NCBI GenBank assembly: GCA_019055375.1
Contig: JAHQIW010005275.1
Coordinates: 124,001 to 188,000 of the forward strand
Length of the DNA: 64,000 nucleotides
Direction: 5' to 3'
Origin: Parelaphostrongylus tenuis
Taxonomy: Eukaryota; Nematoda; Chromadorea; Rhabditida; Metastrongylidae
Below, piece after piece: positions 24,450 to 36,299 of the stretch (its first letter is position 1; each line of letters begins with the position of its first letter). The position numbers and the translations under genes were made by a program. The notes below the pieces were generated by a model, which saw only the letters and a list, made by a program, of their open reading frames with translations, was not told the DNA's origin and ran no database searches.

Positions 24450-26220
24450 CATGCCACTGACAAAATTCTTTAGTAATTACCACAAATCAATGTGCGTGTT
24501 AAATGTAGAAATTAATCACCTATACGTTGCTGGGTTCGAAATAAATGCATGGCATATCTTCAAAAAATTGGTCTGCACCTAACCTTTAATTGTCCAACAT
24601 GTATTAATATCAAATAGATTCGATAAAGAATACTCATGCTGCGTCAACTACATTTTTCACATCAGAATTTGGAAAGAACTGCTGTATGGGTTGCATATAA
24701 ACGAACTCCTATGTTATCCAGACGTCTATCATTGCCTCAGGCTGGATTCTCGTTAGAGGTTGTCAAACCGACTTCCTTCCTCATTTTTTCACCACAGCTT
24801 GATTTTTTGTTGTGATGAACTTGTGCTGGTAGATTATTGCTAATCCTTGGGGAGTGTGCCGTGTTCACAATATTTATAAACTGTGTGTCAGAATGAAATA
24901 ATTAACTTCTTTGGTTTCTATCGTAGACGAATATTAATAACATATTAATGAATTGGACATAAGTTATTAGAGGGCGAAAGCCTAGGCGGCTATTATGGCT
25001 TCTTGACGGGTGCTGTCCATTCTTTCTATCTATTATGGTCAGAATCCTAGTGTCATCGATCGCTGTGGATAGGCGGTGTGACATTATAGCTGGTATAATT
25101 TGTTGATATTCATGGTCACTGGTCTAACTTCACTGACTTTCAGAAAATCGCAAGGTTATAAAATCGGCCAAACGATCGGTGTCATTACGTCCCAAGGGAG
25201 AATAGGATATCAGTCATCTTCCAACGACGTTTACACGTACGCAAACAATCACTATCGCCACGCAATCTGGATTTGTTGCCGTCTCGCTTAATCCCATAAC
25301 TCTCAGTTGAATATTCAAATCGCTATTGCATGAATCTTTCCCACAATAGGCAAATTACACTAAAGATATATGGACGAGGTATCCGTGTAGGTTTCACGGA
25401 TCATGCAACACCATTGATTCCACAAATTTCTTCCGGTAACCTATTAAGCTATGTCTTTCAAACACGACTCTGTAGTCTGCGTCGAATTCTTATATTGTTC
25501 ATGCCTTTTTTTTTCCAAAAATGAACGAAAGAAAGAAACAAGTGAAAATTCAGTGCTGTAAACATACAGACATATTAGATGTTGTACTTGGAATTCACCG
25601 TATTCAATGTTTTCCTTTGTATTCAGAGGTATAGTGGAATTGCTGAAGGTCTCGACTATACATCAATGAGGTTTTTATTTATATTGTCGCCGACATCTGA
25701 CGCACTCATTGTATTCAACCTTTTTTGTTGCACGAAAAACCTACATTTTCCAGATGAATTGCGTTTCTTCATATTAACATCGGCCTTAAATGCAGTACAT
25801 AACTGCCGGGTTCATCCTGACATGGCTTGCTTTTAGGGCTATTCGACGGATAAAATGTTAAGTTTCTTAGCTAAACTACCAACATAGAACTCTAATACGT
25901 ATCACAGCTTAACTCCTTATAACACTCATGTTGTCACAACAAGATGCCACTGGAGAACATTCATGGTTTTAATTTTATGAAATTTTGGAGCTGATCGATT
26001 CACTTTGTATTGGAACCCGTCGAAATATCGTGGAAACGCATTCAATGACTTTAGAAAGCCTATCGATCTATCGTGCCAATGTTTCCTACCCTCACAGACA
26101 AGTAAGGCATCTATAGAATATAAATAACCACATTTGTTCGGTGCGAAGCATCTTCAACCATTCAGCATGACATGTATTTTATGTACAGTAATAAAATCTT
26201 GCGCGTAAACCGCTCTTTGT
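24450..26220. other. No gene recognised
   Basis: About 1.8 kb with short chance frames only (largest 85 codons, 25579-25836 plus, no recognisable domain). Confidence 0.45.
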
Positions 26221-26261
26221 GATCCTTGCTTTTCTCGTTGGGTCTATCACTGCAATTCGAT

Positions 26262-26300
26262 GCTTACATTTCTAAGGCATTGCCTTCTTCAGAACCTGGA
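26262..26300 (-). ncRNA. Hammerhead-like remnant of Penelope-element type
   Basis: On the minus strand it reads ggttCTGAAGAAggcaat, gcc, then a damaged tagaaatgtaag where GAAAC would be. It is the 3'-end motif seen intact at 42523-42558, here decayed. It suggests that a Penelope-like element end once sat here, but no reverse transcriptase is visible nearby. Confidence 0.5.
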
Positions 26301-26668
26301 AAAACCAGTTTGTCCACAAATCGGTTAGCCAAGACCTTCATTATTTCTTAAAATTCACCAACCCTGGATTTCGATTGCACCAACCACAAAAATTTAGCCT
26401 TCAGGTGAAAACCACCTGGCAGAGATCGTATGGGTTTTTTAATGCGTCTGCCGCATTGTAAATCTTATTATCTTAAATATTTTGTTGCGTGAAGTGTACT
26501 ACGACTCCATGTAATCTCCACAGGTGCCCTCCACTTGAACAACTCAGTGGATGACCTATAAAAGCGGTGAGCACGATAAAGATTGATTTTTGTGCTTGAT
26601 GCGATAGGAATCTAGGTTGGTGTTTTTCTTATGAAGTAATGGAGCTGTCTACAAACTGATCTCCGGAT

Positions 26669-26704
26669 CTGAAAAGGGAGAAATGTCCGAAATGTCGGCT
26701 ACTT
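26669..26704 (+). ncRNA. Hammerhead-like remnant, Penelope type, opposite orientation
   Basis: The order CTGAAAA, ggg, agaaatg, tcc, GAAATGTC, ggctac resembles the Penelope-type motif in the plus orientation. Stem I does not pair and the core is substituted, so this is a weak call. It may be the partner end to the motif at 26262. Confidence 0.35.
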
Positions 26705-26936
26705 GAATAAATAATATTATGAAGGCTTTGTGTTAGGCTGAACAAAAAAAACAAGGGTTCACTGAAGAATGCAGAAGCTCAGAGATAGTGAGTTTTGAGA
26801 TTTTCTGTGCTTCTTCTATGAGCTATTTTGAGAATTTTTTGTAACATTGGCTTCAATAATTGTGCTTAACAAGAATTTTTTTCTATTTCAACACTTTTAG
26901 CGTAAGTTTACGGTGATGCGATGCTACAGACATGCC

Positions 26937-27352
26937 CAATAATGTTGAGTGATAGGCATAACATTGATTTTAGACGAAATCAAGCACAAATTTCACCTTT
27001 TTTGGAAGCTCGTGCTAACCAATTGCGCCACCAGCGCAGGTTTAACCACCATTTTTCTACGCTACAACGCATCACTCAACAATAATGGGCATTTTTGTAA
27101 CATCATACCACCGCTAAAAGCGGTTAAATAAAAAGAATCCTTGTTGATCACATATGTATAGTATCTGTCAGTGTGACTGGGTTCAATGCTTATATGACTT
27201 GCAAGGTCAAACCGTTGACGGCTGGTTGCTGATATACTGATGCGTTTTAGTGTAGAAAGAGTGGTGGTAAAACAGGCCGCCCCCTAGTAAGGGGTAAATT
27301 GCAGGTTCGATTTTCGCCATTGAAAAGTCTTGCACATCACTCAGCATTACTG
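26937..27352. repeat. tRNA-like foldback, left arm shortened
   Basis: Outer ends aataatgttgagtgat (26940s) and atcactcagcattactgg (complement) match. tRNA-like pieces lie in both arms: minus around 27000-27035 (gtgctaaccaattgcgccac) and plus around 27270-27335 (ggccgcccc, gcaggttcgattttcg). The centre (tcataccaccg, ctaaaagcggttaa, then ctgtcagtgtgactgggttc) matches the centre of the element at 54460-55006. The left arm lacks the ctgtcagcNaccagccgtc part. Its plus frame (26949-27131) is a by-product. Confidence 0.65.
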
Positions 27353-27354
27353 GA

Positions 27355-29540
27355 TTTCAACAATTATTGTGCTGCTGTCGAGTATACAAAAAATTCATCT
27401 ATTCTATTTTGCAGAGCCCAGAATCGCTTTTTGCGCGGAGCGTTCTCATAAACTCAATTTCACACTTCTGCCCTGCTTTATGAGTTAATCTGGTGCAAAG
27501 TCAAGTCACATATACACTTGTGGGCATGCATAGGGCCACATACTATATGGATGACATGAATTTTTGAGCAAAACCAAGGCATTTAGCTAATTCTCTGAAT
27601 CCAACTTCTCCTCAGGATAGGTATATCTCATCTTTTCGTTCGAGTTCGAAATCCTTGTCTCGTGTCAAACTAGCACAAAGATAGACGTTGTCTAGTGTAG
27701 CAATGGCCATAAGTCCTCACATCTAATACATTTATGAATGAAACTTCTACGAATATAGATCTAAATATAGTGCTCAAATAAACGTCCAGACTTCATTCTT
27801 TTTAAGCTTTTGCAAGCTAACTGCTGCTTTCTAAGTGCATTCTTTCCCTCGTTTTTAATGAAGAATCTTGCAAGTTTATAGGTTAAATTTGAGCTCATGT
27901 GTTATAAATCAGAGAAAATAGGCAGATTTGCCTGTAGTAACTAGTTTCATTAAATTCTTGTGCATCTACATTATAGATAGATGAGAAATGCCAATTGTAA
28001 GGAGTTTTCTGTGGCAAAAATCAGTTTTGGCCATGAATAATTGGGTGGTGTCGGCGCGAGTAACATAAAAACCAAGTTGGATGAGCATAGATCGGAATCA
28101 GCGAAAGCTATTCATCACCGCACCAAGAGTCATTGTTGTTTTTTCTCGTTGAAGAAAAAAAGCCCACCACTACCACCAAGGACTCCCGTAGCTGAGGAGA
28201 TTGTGTTCAGTATACCTATGAAAACTCACTCCTCAAATTGTTTAGTGTTAAAACAGAACGTCTCCGCCGCTAATTCCATTCCACATTTCGAATTGTGCTT
28301 GTTATGATGTCTTGCGTTCCTCTGACCCCCATCGTTCAACCAAATTTTCTTCGCATCCTCATGCTATTTTCCAGCAAATGCACAGTTACCCACGAAGGTA
28401 ACCGCAGTCTATTTTCTTCTTAACAATTAGATCATTACTCTCAAAATTCGGAACTATCTCAAGCTTAAGTTCTTTGTTCATTCTCTCTCAAATTTTGTTT
28501 TTCTTATTTTCTATATCTTTTCAAAATCGTTAACGTCTACTCTACTCCAGTGAGTTTCCGTTGTCTGCTCGTTATGAAAATTTTTTCTTAGTGTGCTAAA
28601 AAAATTGTGTGGTATCTTCAATAATGCCTCACGGTCTTTGAAATCACGAAGCAGAACAGCTATTTATCAGTGACAACCTTAGCATCCTTTTTGTTTCAGC
28701 TTTATGTAGATTTTGTAAGCAAAAGAGTTATAAATAAAATTCCAAATTATCATAAATTAAGAGCAGAAGCAAAACCACTATCGCAAAATTAATTCAAATC
28801 AAACCGTTAAATTCACTAATAGATTCACAAGCGAATGTAAAAATACTGTGGAAGGTGTTGATGGTTTGAATTTGGAACACTCAGTTTTTGTGCAGTATAT
28901 GAAGAATTTGAGTATGGGAATCTTTCATCTGACATGGCCGTCTGCTTCTCATCAGAGTTTCGTCTAACGATATTACTTTCACAAAATTTGGAATACGCGT
29001 AACCCGAGCGCATAGAAAGCTCGTTTCGTAATTTTATGGAGAATTTCACGAGTTGAAAAGTTACGAAAATCATTTTCAAATGAGCATAACTCGATAGGAT
29101 CACGTATGTGAGAGATGGTTGGTAGTAGTGAACGAGTTTTCCTGTAGTCGGCCTAGTCGACTTCCTCACTGCTATAATTGTATCTTTAAGTTCTCATAAA
29201 TACCGTAACATTTTGGCATTATCTGCTTATTTATGTCTGGCTCACCGTTTTGATCTTGTGAAATGATGTAGAGTGGGCTGATGATATGATACGCTGGAAA
29301 GTTGTAACTTCTCATGAGGTAAAGGTGCTTAAGGAAAAATAAGAATGGCTCATATTGAAATAAGTTCATGCAAATATTGACTACCACAAAGAAAATTCTA
29401 CCTACTGGAAATGAGAAATAACTTTATATAGTGGAAAATCCTCTATCTTTTGCTCGTAGTAATTTTAAAGACTATACGAGATAGACGACACTACCAGTAA
29501 TCATTTCTTTGCTTATTTGATGTTGTCCATGGCATACAAT
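27355..29540. other. No gene recognised
   Basis: Frames up to 114 codons (28825-29169, minus) have no recognisable domain, no hydrophobic leader and no clear splice context. I see no repeats from the window's families. Confidence 0.4.
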
Positions 29541-29544
29541 AATA

Positions 29545-29708
29545 GGGGAACCGTGGCCGAGTGATTGTGATACTCATTGCGACGCCGCGCGGGGCCGATC
29601 TCCACCCTTTCCCCCTAACACTCTCAGGCAGTCAACAACAAACGCCCTATGGAACGCCCTAGCCCTAAGCTAACCTCGAGATTGCAGGAAGACGTTCTCA
29701 CCAGTCTT
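29545..29708 (+). mobile_element. SINE3, tRNA-derived, copy 1
   Basis: It shares with 41245-41408 the head gggNNccgtggccNagtg (A-box-like TGGCCGAGTGA), then NaatNtccacc, ccctNaac, tcaacaacaa, acgcc and taacctcgagattgca. The B box is degenerate. Two copies in opposite parts of the window and a good A box support a tRNA-derived SINE. No target-site duplication was found by eye. Confidence 0.65.
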
Positions 29709-30104
29709 CTGCAGCTTTCAAGAAGAAGACGAAAAATGGACTGAATGTCAGAAGTACTGGGATCCGCAGGATGAAAGAGAAACTGTAAAGACGGATAAAC
29801 AAAATGCAAAAATTTACGCACTCCTGTGTTGTCGAACTGCTGAGCGAGATGGAAATAAGTCCTTGACATTCTACATCGATGCATCAGGATGACACCGCTC
29901 TTAGCCTAGAGCTTGAACCGATGCCTTCATGGATACATAGGCTTAATATATGATTGGCCCAAATGTCATGAAAACCATTTCTACTCCCTCAACTCTTCCT
30001 TACTTCAGCTGGCTAATCACTATAGAACAAGTAGAGCAATAATAGTGACACTTTCCATTACGCCGAGGTACCCAATCTATCCAATCATTTGCTTACCCCC
30101 TACT

Positions 30105-30157
30105 TCTATGAATTACTATGAATGTTTACTTCTATGAATGTTTATTTCTATGAATGC
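30105..30157. repeat. 16 bp minisatellite, about three copies
   Basis: The unit tatgaatgtttaYttc repeats with few changes. It is too short to be a satellite and shows no association with a gene. Confidence 0.7.
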
Positions 30158-31544
30158 ATTTGCTAACACTCTCACAATGCTTTCCCAGGATCTCAGGGCA
30201 ATCGACTTGATCAGAGTTCAACGGCATTCATGAAGACAATTCTCAAGCAGTATTCTTAGCCACACGTGAGAATGTTTGGAAACCTCCGTAGTTAACGCTA
30301 TACAGCGAAGTGAATAGAGGAAAGGGTGGGATACACGCAGAGCCATATATGTGATGTCGGATTTATAATAAGTATTGGTATGTGAAGAAATCGTTTAATT
30401 TGAATGGTTAAGTTGTGTCCGTCGTGAAACGAAGTGTGCACTGCTCTTGAACGATCTTATAACAGCCAACCTTTTGTGGAGATAAGGAGATTACTATACA
30501 TTCAAAATCTGTTAACTTCTTACAGAATGACTTTTATTGATATACGGTATGGCACTTTGTTAAATATATTTCTTTTTCTTCATATAACTTGTTATATCTT
30601 TCATACATTACTTATTTATCTTTATACCATTGATGTCTTTTTTCCTATTATGTTTACAGTTATATAATTCTATTTATGTACCATATATTTTTCTAATCTT
30701 ATCTAGTTTTCACAATAACTACTTAGCTTGAATAAAAATCACTCCATTTCTTACGACTTTGGCTATCCTGAACTACAGTGCTGTCAAACCTTTCAAATGC
30801 TTAGACTTCCCTAATTTTCTACTTGTGTACTTTTTGAATAATTATCGTATGTGTAATTTTTGGACTAATGTAATGCCACCCGATAGGCTTAATGTATTAT
30901 TTCGACCTTGCACTGGTACAATCCAACCTGCTGCCCATCGGAGTTTTGAGGTAGAAAAAATGTAGTAGTGATGTCAATGAAGTAGGATGAACGGCGCAGC
31001 TCTGACGGTAGTATTAATATTGAGTGGTTACTTCGTTGTTCTTTTGATTCATTATCGCCAAGCGGCTAAGCATTTATCTCTATATCTTTTTGCAACGATG
31101 CAACAACTCCATAGGTTTTCCGATTTTTTTTGGAAAACTGTCGGATCTTAATGCAATGGAAATTAAGACTATAATTAATGGATTTGACATTAATTCCATG
31201 CTTTTACTTTCTATTCCTCTATATGAGCAAACCAAGCTACCTTTACTGAATGAATGATTAAATAGTGGTGATGGTAGTAGTGGATGGAGATGACGCTGGC
31301 TGACTTGGCTGTTATGGATAAACTATTAGCTACAGTTGCCTCTGGAGGGGCGCATTAATGAGGCAATGTGAACAAGGATAGAGGAGGATGAGAAAGCCGA
31401 GAGTAAAAAGTTTGAGGTTTCAAAACTGATTAAACAATAAGGCTTCTTTCGCTCCACGTTTCATATCTTTCTAACCTCATTTATTGTCATAGTACATGAA
31501 TGTAACAGCATATCTCTCACTATCAAGCTGATCATTGATTTGTA

Positions 31545-31584
31545 CATGTATATATCTATATATACATACATATATATATATAAT
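31545..31584. repeat. AT microsatellite
   Basis: Alternating tatatatctatatatac and atatatatatataa runs. Simple sequence, no other function visible. Confidence 0.75.
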
Positions 31585-32439
31585 TTGCTTTTCTAGACAT
31601 TCATTTATTCCATTTGGAAGATCCATTAGATCGTAATTCATGATAATTTATTCTCGAAAATAATGAGGAAACTGTTCAAATCTAATTTAAAAAACGTCTT
31701 CGAGATAAAGTCGAAAATTGAAGCAGAATGTGATTAGAAAACTCTAAAAACCTTATCCATATGCTGAAATTGAGATGTCAGGTATGGCTTTTGAATTAGT
31801 TAGGATAGCTTGGCGAAGATCAACACTAAGCTTGACAAGTAAGCCAGCCATAGCAGACATCTTTACTATTATCCCAATGGACGAATTCACGTCTACCAAT
31901 TTCAATTGAATCTGATGCAATTGCCGATAATGCAGTCGATTTCCTAGAGATTCTTGTTTGCGTGATTTGTTCGACGAGATTGTGAGAGAATGCTCGTAAA
32001 GTATATGTTTTGCAACTCAAATTGGATACGTCTGATAGGGATTCACAATATCCAAGCAAGGTCTCGCATAGTTACTGAGGAACTGGACCGATGGCCTGGT
32101 GTTGGTTCGTTAGAGTAGCTTTGATGATACACCGAACTACATAGCTCACGTGTTACTGTGATGGTCCATTTGATCGCTTCGTCAGACTTTGGCCATACAA
32201 GATTGACTACCTGTCTAATCCTTGTTTTGATTACCAAAGTTTTTAAATGCTTTTCTTCTTTGATGATTTTGGATTTTGTAGAAGATCTTCTCTTCCACCA
32301 TCACATTTCATTTCATTATAAGATAGTTGCATCAAGAACGATTTTATACTACAGCCATTCCCTCTATGATCAAATTTCGAGCTTCTAACGAGTTTCCACT
32401 GCTAATACTATATAGAAGGTTGTTGTGTCTTTGAAACGT

Positions 32440-32478
32440 TGGCTGACGTTTCGGCGCATTCTCGTTCCTGAGAGCCGC
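32440..32478 (-). ncRNA. Hammerhead-like remnant, Penelope type
   Basis: On the minus strand the 3' half is intact (gcgccGAAACGTC then AGCC, able to pair with GGCT). The 5' half reads ggctctcaggaacgag, so the CTGAAGA core is lost. It is a decayed copy of the motif at 42523-42558. Confidence 0.5.
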
Positions 32479-32767
32479 CCAAGTATTCATGCGTGAAAGG
32501 TCATCAGTGTGTTGTCACACATTATGAATGATGCAGAAAAATAATAGTCACTATGGTTAAAAAAAAGACCATTTATAAAGTCCTCACTGTTTTCAGCTAG
32601 CTCAGACCCGTATATATGGGTCTCAAAAATGTTTCATTGTGATTTCGCCTTTCTAATTCATTCTCGCTGGTTGCACCGATCTATTGACGTAACTGAGAAT
32701 CCCTCGTATATGCTATATAATGATCTTTGCAAAATTCATCGATATAGTAAGCATTAATTCTTCATAA

Positions 32768-33056
32768 TTATGACTTGATTCTACCACTCACGTGCTTCTG
32801 AAGTGTTCGAGAGACTTCTTTACCATCTTTTCCGAGCATTTCATGCGACAGGCCGACGATGCTTCCTCCTGCACATAGTGATGTTAGAAAGTAAAAAACG
32901 GTATACATCCGCTTGGCGTTCGATAACGCTGCGGCTGAAAGGAGATTCGTCAACATTTCTCATCGGGAGTTCGTCTGCTGATTTATTGTCCCTCACAAAA
33001 CTGGGTACTCCCTGCGTGGCACTCATCGGGTCCTGCAATACGCACATAGTCGTGGG
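32768..33056 (-). CDS. Possible small exons of an unrecognised gene
   Basis: On the minus strand a splice-acceptor-like sequence (gtgcgtattgcag, just above 33056) opens an 84-codon frame beginning DPMSATQGVPSFVRDNKSAD. A second acceptor-like string (tttctaacatcactatgtgcag, near 32877) opens a frame beginning EEASSACRMKCSEKMVKK. It ends at a good donor (agcac then gtgagt) near 32795. The amino-acid mix looks protein-like, and the order acceptor, open frame, donor is what a short exon shows. Against this, the plus strand is also open for 96 codons (32803-33093), and I recognise no family. I do not know the product. Confidence 0.25.
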
Positions 33057-33704
33057 TTTAACACAGCCCATTGTTCTGATCAATCCACTGTAGGGTGAGT
33101 AAATTGTTAAAAGATTTGAATTAAGAACAAAACTTGACTTAATATATTGTTAGGAGTCGAATAACGCACTGTATTATCCAAGTATGCGCCCTGTCACTTC
33201 ATCGCTGCCGAAAATGGAATGGAGAGTGTGGTAAAATCCTAAGAGAATCAATTTTCTCAGTGCCTTGCCTTTATCCAACGAAAGAGTCGTACTTTTTACA
33301 TGTGTTGGTAAGAGGTTTTCGAGAACGCTATCAAGAAATTAAGCACCTTTGTCAACATTGTCGTTACTATAATGTCAATTCATGATGACATGTCACTAAT
33401 GGATAGAGCTTCCAATAAGTAAAAGTGTGCGACTACTTTGGGAGAGCGACGATTGCCGTTCAGTCGTCTCATAATGTCATCTAATGGGATTTACAAGTCT
33501 CTTCCTCCTTCGCTGATGTCTCCTTACTCATTCAGATGAATATCATATTGCCGTTCTGCCCTCTTAGAAAAAAAATGAACTGAAGACACATTCCACTTGA
33601 AGTATAAACTATTCTAAATAATTATAATCACTGGAATATTTTTATTTAGCCTCTATTAGAGGTGGCATGATGTTAAATATATCTTAAATGATTGATATGT
33701 AAAA

Positions 33705-33850
33705 GTCGTCGAACGTCAGACGGGAAGTGAACTCGTATTAACTCGAATTTCGACGTTTCCCGGAGGGCGTGCTAAACAACTGCAATACTGACGCTCCTGT
33801 TCTGCCATTACTCTATTACCGATTCTCGTGTGACATTCAACGTTTTTCTT
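33705..33850 (-). repeat. tRNA-like arm, decayed
   Basis: On the minus strand it reads gcgtcagtattgcagttgtt, tagcacgcc and a T-arm-like gagttcacttcccg, then tctgacg. The flank ctgttctgccattactctat matches the flank of the tRNA-like foldback arms at 21529 and 54460. Solo and decayed. Minus frame 33716-33982 crosses it and is not a gene. Confidence 0.5.
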
Positions 33851-33918
33851 ATCATTCAACAATAACAAATTGATCACATATTTTGAGCTTTTCATGAGGT
33901 CTGTTATGCACTTATTTA

Positions 33919-33961
33919 GTGCTAGACATACGCTTCGACTTTTCGGCCTCATCAGTAGCAC
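33919..33961 (-). ncRNA. Hammerhead ribozyme, nearly intact
   Basis: On the minus strand: stem I GTGCTA (33961-33956) with TAGCAC (33924-33919), six perfect pairs. The core CTGATGA is at 33955-33949, stem II GGC/GTC with a gap loop, GAA at 33936-33934 and cleavage triplet GTC ending at 33925. The base after GAA is G rather than A, so the conserved closing pair of stem III is G-T. Reduced activity is possible. Confidence 0.75.
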
Positions 33962-34113
33962 GGTGCCTTTCGGTTCACCCAATCTCTTGTAGGGTGTTTA
34001 CCCCTACATATAATATGTTCGCCGTTGATTCATTTTATGAATACATATAATAGTTAGCCGTTGGTTCTTTTATATGTCGAGTGCATGCTCTTTACAGGGA
34101 TTCGAACGGCATT

Positions 34114-34156
34114 GTGCCACTGATAAGGCCAAAAGGCCAAAACTTACGTTTAGCAC
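34114..34156 (+). ncRNA. Decayed hammerhead ribozyme
   Basis: Stem I is GTGCCA (34114-34119) with TAGCAC (34151-34156), one mismatch. The core is CTGATAA instead of CTGATGA (34120-34126), stem II GGCC/GGCC, and CAAAAC replaces GAAAC. The loss of the conserved G in the core should abolish cleavage. Confidence 0.65.
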
Positions 34157-34324
34157 TATATAATCGCCATAACATGCTCCACAAAAGGCTTAAAAATGTT
34201 GGCAGATTGTATATTATTTCGAGCGAGGTTTCAAAAAACAGTTGAAGATAAAGGTATTACAATAATGAGTTTAATCCAAATATTCCTCTGAGCTTTCTTA
34301 TTATGAGTAATTAGCAAATGAGAG

Positions 34325-34632
34325 GCAAGTGCAACGCAGTGGTCAGAGTGACGTGCAATACACACGTGGTTTTGGCTAATCGCCCATCCCAAGCCCACGA
34401 AGCTTCCCATTCTTGCGGTATCGTCAAATTGAAAGTGCAGTTATTGATACAATGTGACCACCAACTTCATACATCGATATGCCATACAAGTTATTTATGG
34501 GGCATATATATACTTGTATGCATATATATATATATATATATATATATCCATGCACGTTTACGACGCTCTATGGATTCGAAAGCATAGTGCTTTCCTAAGG
34601 GATTGATTAATGTGGAACGCTTCATCCTTTTT
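34325..34632 (+). mobile_element. Divergent SINE1 with an internal TA microsatellite
   Basis: The head gcaagtgcaacgcagtggtc (A-box-like TGCAACGCAGTGG), ccatcccaagcc and the end cctaagggattgattaatg match SINE1 order. The middle of the body has been replaced or expanded by (ta)n at about 34517-34548. It is old. The 89-codon frame across it is not a gene. Confidence 0.6.
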
Positions 34633-34639
34633 CAATCAG

Positions 34640-35520
34640 CGCATTCATCTATTGACACCTCAATATTTATTCATTTATATGACCCGACATTGTAGTAGTT
34701 CCCAACACTTCTTTCATTCAGCTTCTTGTCTTGCATCAATCATCCAAGGACTTTGTCACCTTATTGATATCGCCGAATGGTCTTTAATTTGATTCTCTTT
34801 GTAGTCCAGTATTGCCCCAACTGCTGTGCTGAAAACTCTTTACCATATGCAGCCACCCTCCGTTCTCGCTGGGAGAGAGCTTTCTAAATTTCTTTTGGAA
34901 CAACTTACCAACTCTGTGGATCAGGAGAGCTCGTTTACCCGGAGTAAGGCGGAATTAGAGAATACGGGGGAGAGAAAGGTGGGGATCGTCTAGCATAATT
35001 GCACAACATATCACACTGTTACTCTCCATTTGTTGAAAGTAACACTGTTTGTATTCTAATATTGTTGCAAATTCTTTCGATCTCGGGTTTTTATTGTGAC
35101 GGTACAATCTTTACAATTACGGGAACTTCGACCATCTAGAATTCCGTTTGAAAAATGATTTTTTTGTTTGTATTTCAATTCTTAAGTAACCATATTCTAT
35201 GCAGAATATACGTGGCTATTGGCTCGATCTCGCACATCGAAAATCTAGTCCACAAGGCCAGTAAATAGATGGCACACTTGTCTGAGAGAAGAAAATTACT
35301 GACGTCGTTTGGGATCTCTAGTAGCAGTTGATGAGGCTATAACTCCTCTGTAAAGCCTGTTTCGTAAGGTGTTAATTGAGTTTCTATGATCAGTCACATT
35401 TCACACAACACAGATCGAGGCGATGTATCCATATTTAGTTGGATACCTGGACGGTCTGTCTTCGTGTCATATTCCTTTTCTTTCTCGCATCCCATTCTCG
35501 TTCCTAACAAACACTTCATT
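34640..35520. other. No gene recognised
   Basis: No recognisable gene. A ttgatgaggct string at 35323-35333 resembles a hammerhead core, but the rest of the fold is absent. Confidence 0.45.
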
Positions 35521-35525
35521 ATTTA

Positions 35526-36200
35526 TTATAGTGTAGTAATGAATAGCTTTGCTAATATAGTGCCGCCCTGTCGAACCCCTTTTTTTTCCATGGGTATAGT
35601 GAAGGGCTTATAAAAAACTGTACTTTTGAGCTGCAATTTCTGGAAGTCAGCTAATTTTCGCATATGGTGCGGGTACCTATGCCTCCATCGACAAGTGCGG
35701 CAAGACTGCACTTGTTTCAACGCTGTCAAACGCTTTCTTGAAGTCAATAAAGGTTAGAACAAGGAGACGTGATTTACGCAACAGAATCCCTTCCGAAATT
35801 CTGCTTGCTCAACTGGCTGTAACTCACCCGGGATTTTCGATATGAGCAAGGGAAAATCTCGGTGAAAAGCTTATAGAGTACACTCAAAAAGCAAATTGAA
35901 CAAGAGTTGCGAGATCCTTTCTGTCATTCTTCCCAGACAGAATGGCTGAGCGCGCAATTAAACACCGTTCTGAGATTCCTTTTTTTCCGAGGGTATGATG
36001 TCATATGCCTCGCGAAAAGTATATGCATAATGTGGCCACTAGCTTTGGAGAAATATGTAGTGATGCTATCAAATTTTGAAGCTGTATCTCTCTTCATACT
36101 TTCAAATGCAACTCGAACTTCAGAGCCGAGAATCTCGAGTTGTTTTTCATCAATGGGGATTACGAGCTCCGAGACGGGGTAAATATTATTCGTGAAGATG
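35526..36200 (-). pseudogene. RTE-type LINE reverse transcriptase, fragment
   Basis: Minus-strand translations in shifting frames give successive pieces of an RTE-clade reverse transcriptase. These are PVSELVIPIDEKQLEIL and EVRVAFESMKRDTASKFDSI, then SKASGHIMHILFARHMTS (36170 to about 35995); LQPVEQAEFRKGF (near 35820-35780); LVLTFIDFKKAFDSVETS (near 35760-35700), which holds the first catalytic aspartate motif; and GVRQGGTILAKLF (near 35580-35530). The FADD catalytic box would come next but is cut off at the low-coordinate end. Several frameshifts and stops make it a dead fragment. RTE elements copy themselves and often supply the machinery for SINEs. Confidence 0.85.
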
Positions 36201-36299
36201 ACGACAAACGTATTTATAAAATTTCCTGGTGCGTTGCAGGTGATTCAAAACCACGTTAATTACGGTTTTGCACTGATGAGATTATGGATATGTTAGAGG

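Larger units (their letters stand above)
29730..32430. other. No gene recognised; tandem and AT repeats
   Basis: It contains a 16 bp tandem repeat (unit like tatgaatgtttacttc, about three copies) at 30105-30157 and an AT microsatellite at 31545-31584. The frames here have no recognisable product. Confidence 0.5.
33880..34270. repeat. Foldback with facing hammerhead cores
   Basis: The left arm (minus, 33880-34015) and right arm (plus, about 34060-34270) share the ordered blocks: NcccctacatataaN, ggttcacccaatc or its decayed form, the hammerhead core, tagcactaNataaN, aggctt-aaaat and, on the right, gcgaggtttcaaaaaacag. The two ribozymes point away from each other with the 5' leaders meeting in the middle. 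The middle has an extra partial leader (gttagccgttggttc). Confidence 0.78.

Noticed and set aside
28825..29169. 114-codon minus frame as a gene
   Set aside because: No recognisable domain, no splice context and no start context. Length alone is not enough in AT-rich sequence.
34517..34548. TA repeat as a replication origin or promoter
   Set aside because: Simple (ta)n inside a SINE copy. Nothing else supports a regulatory role.
35320..35365. Hammerhead-like ttgatgaggct string
   Set aside because: A stem II could be drawn, but the GAAA box and stem III are absent.
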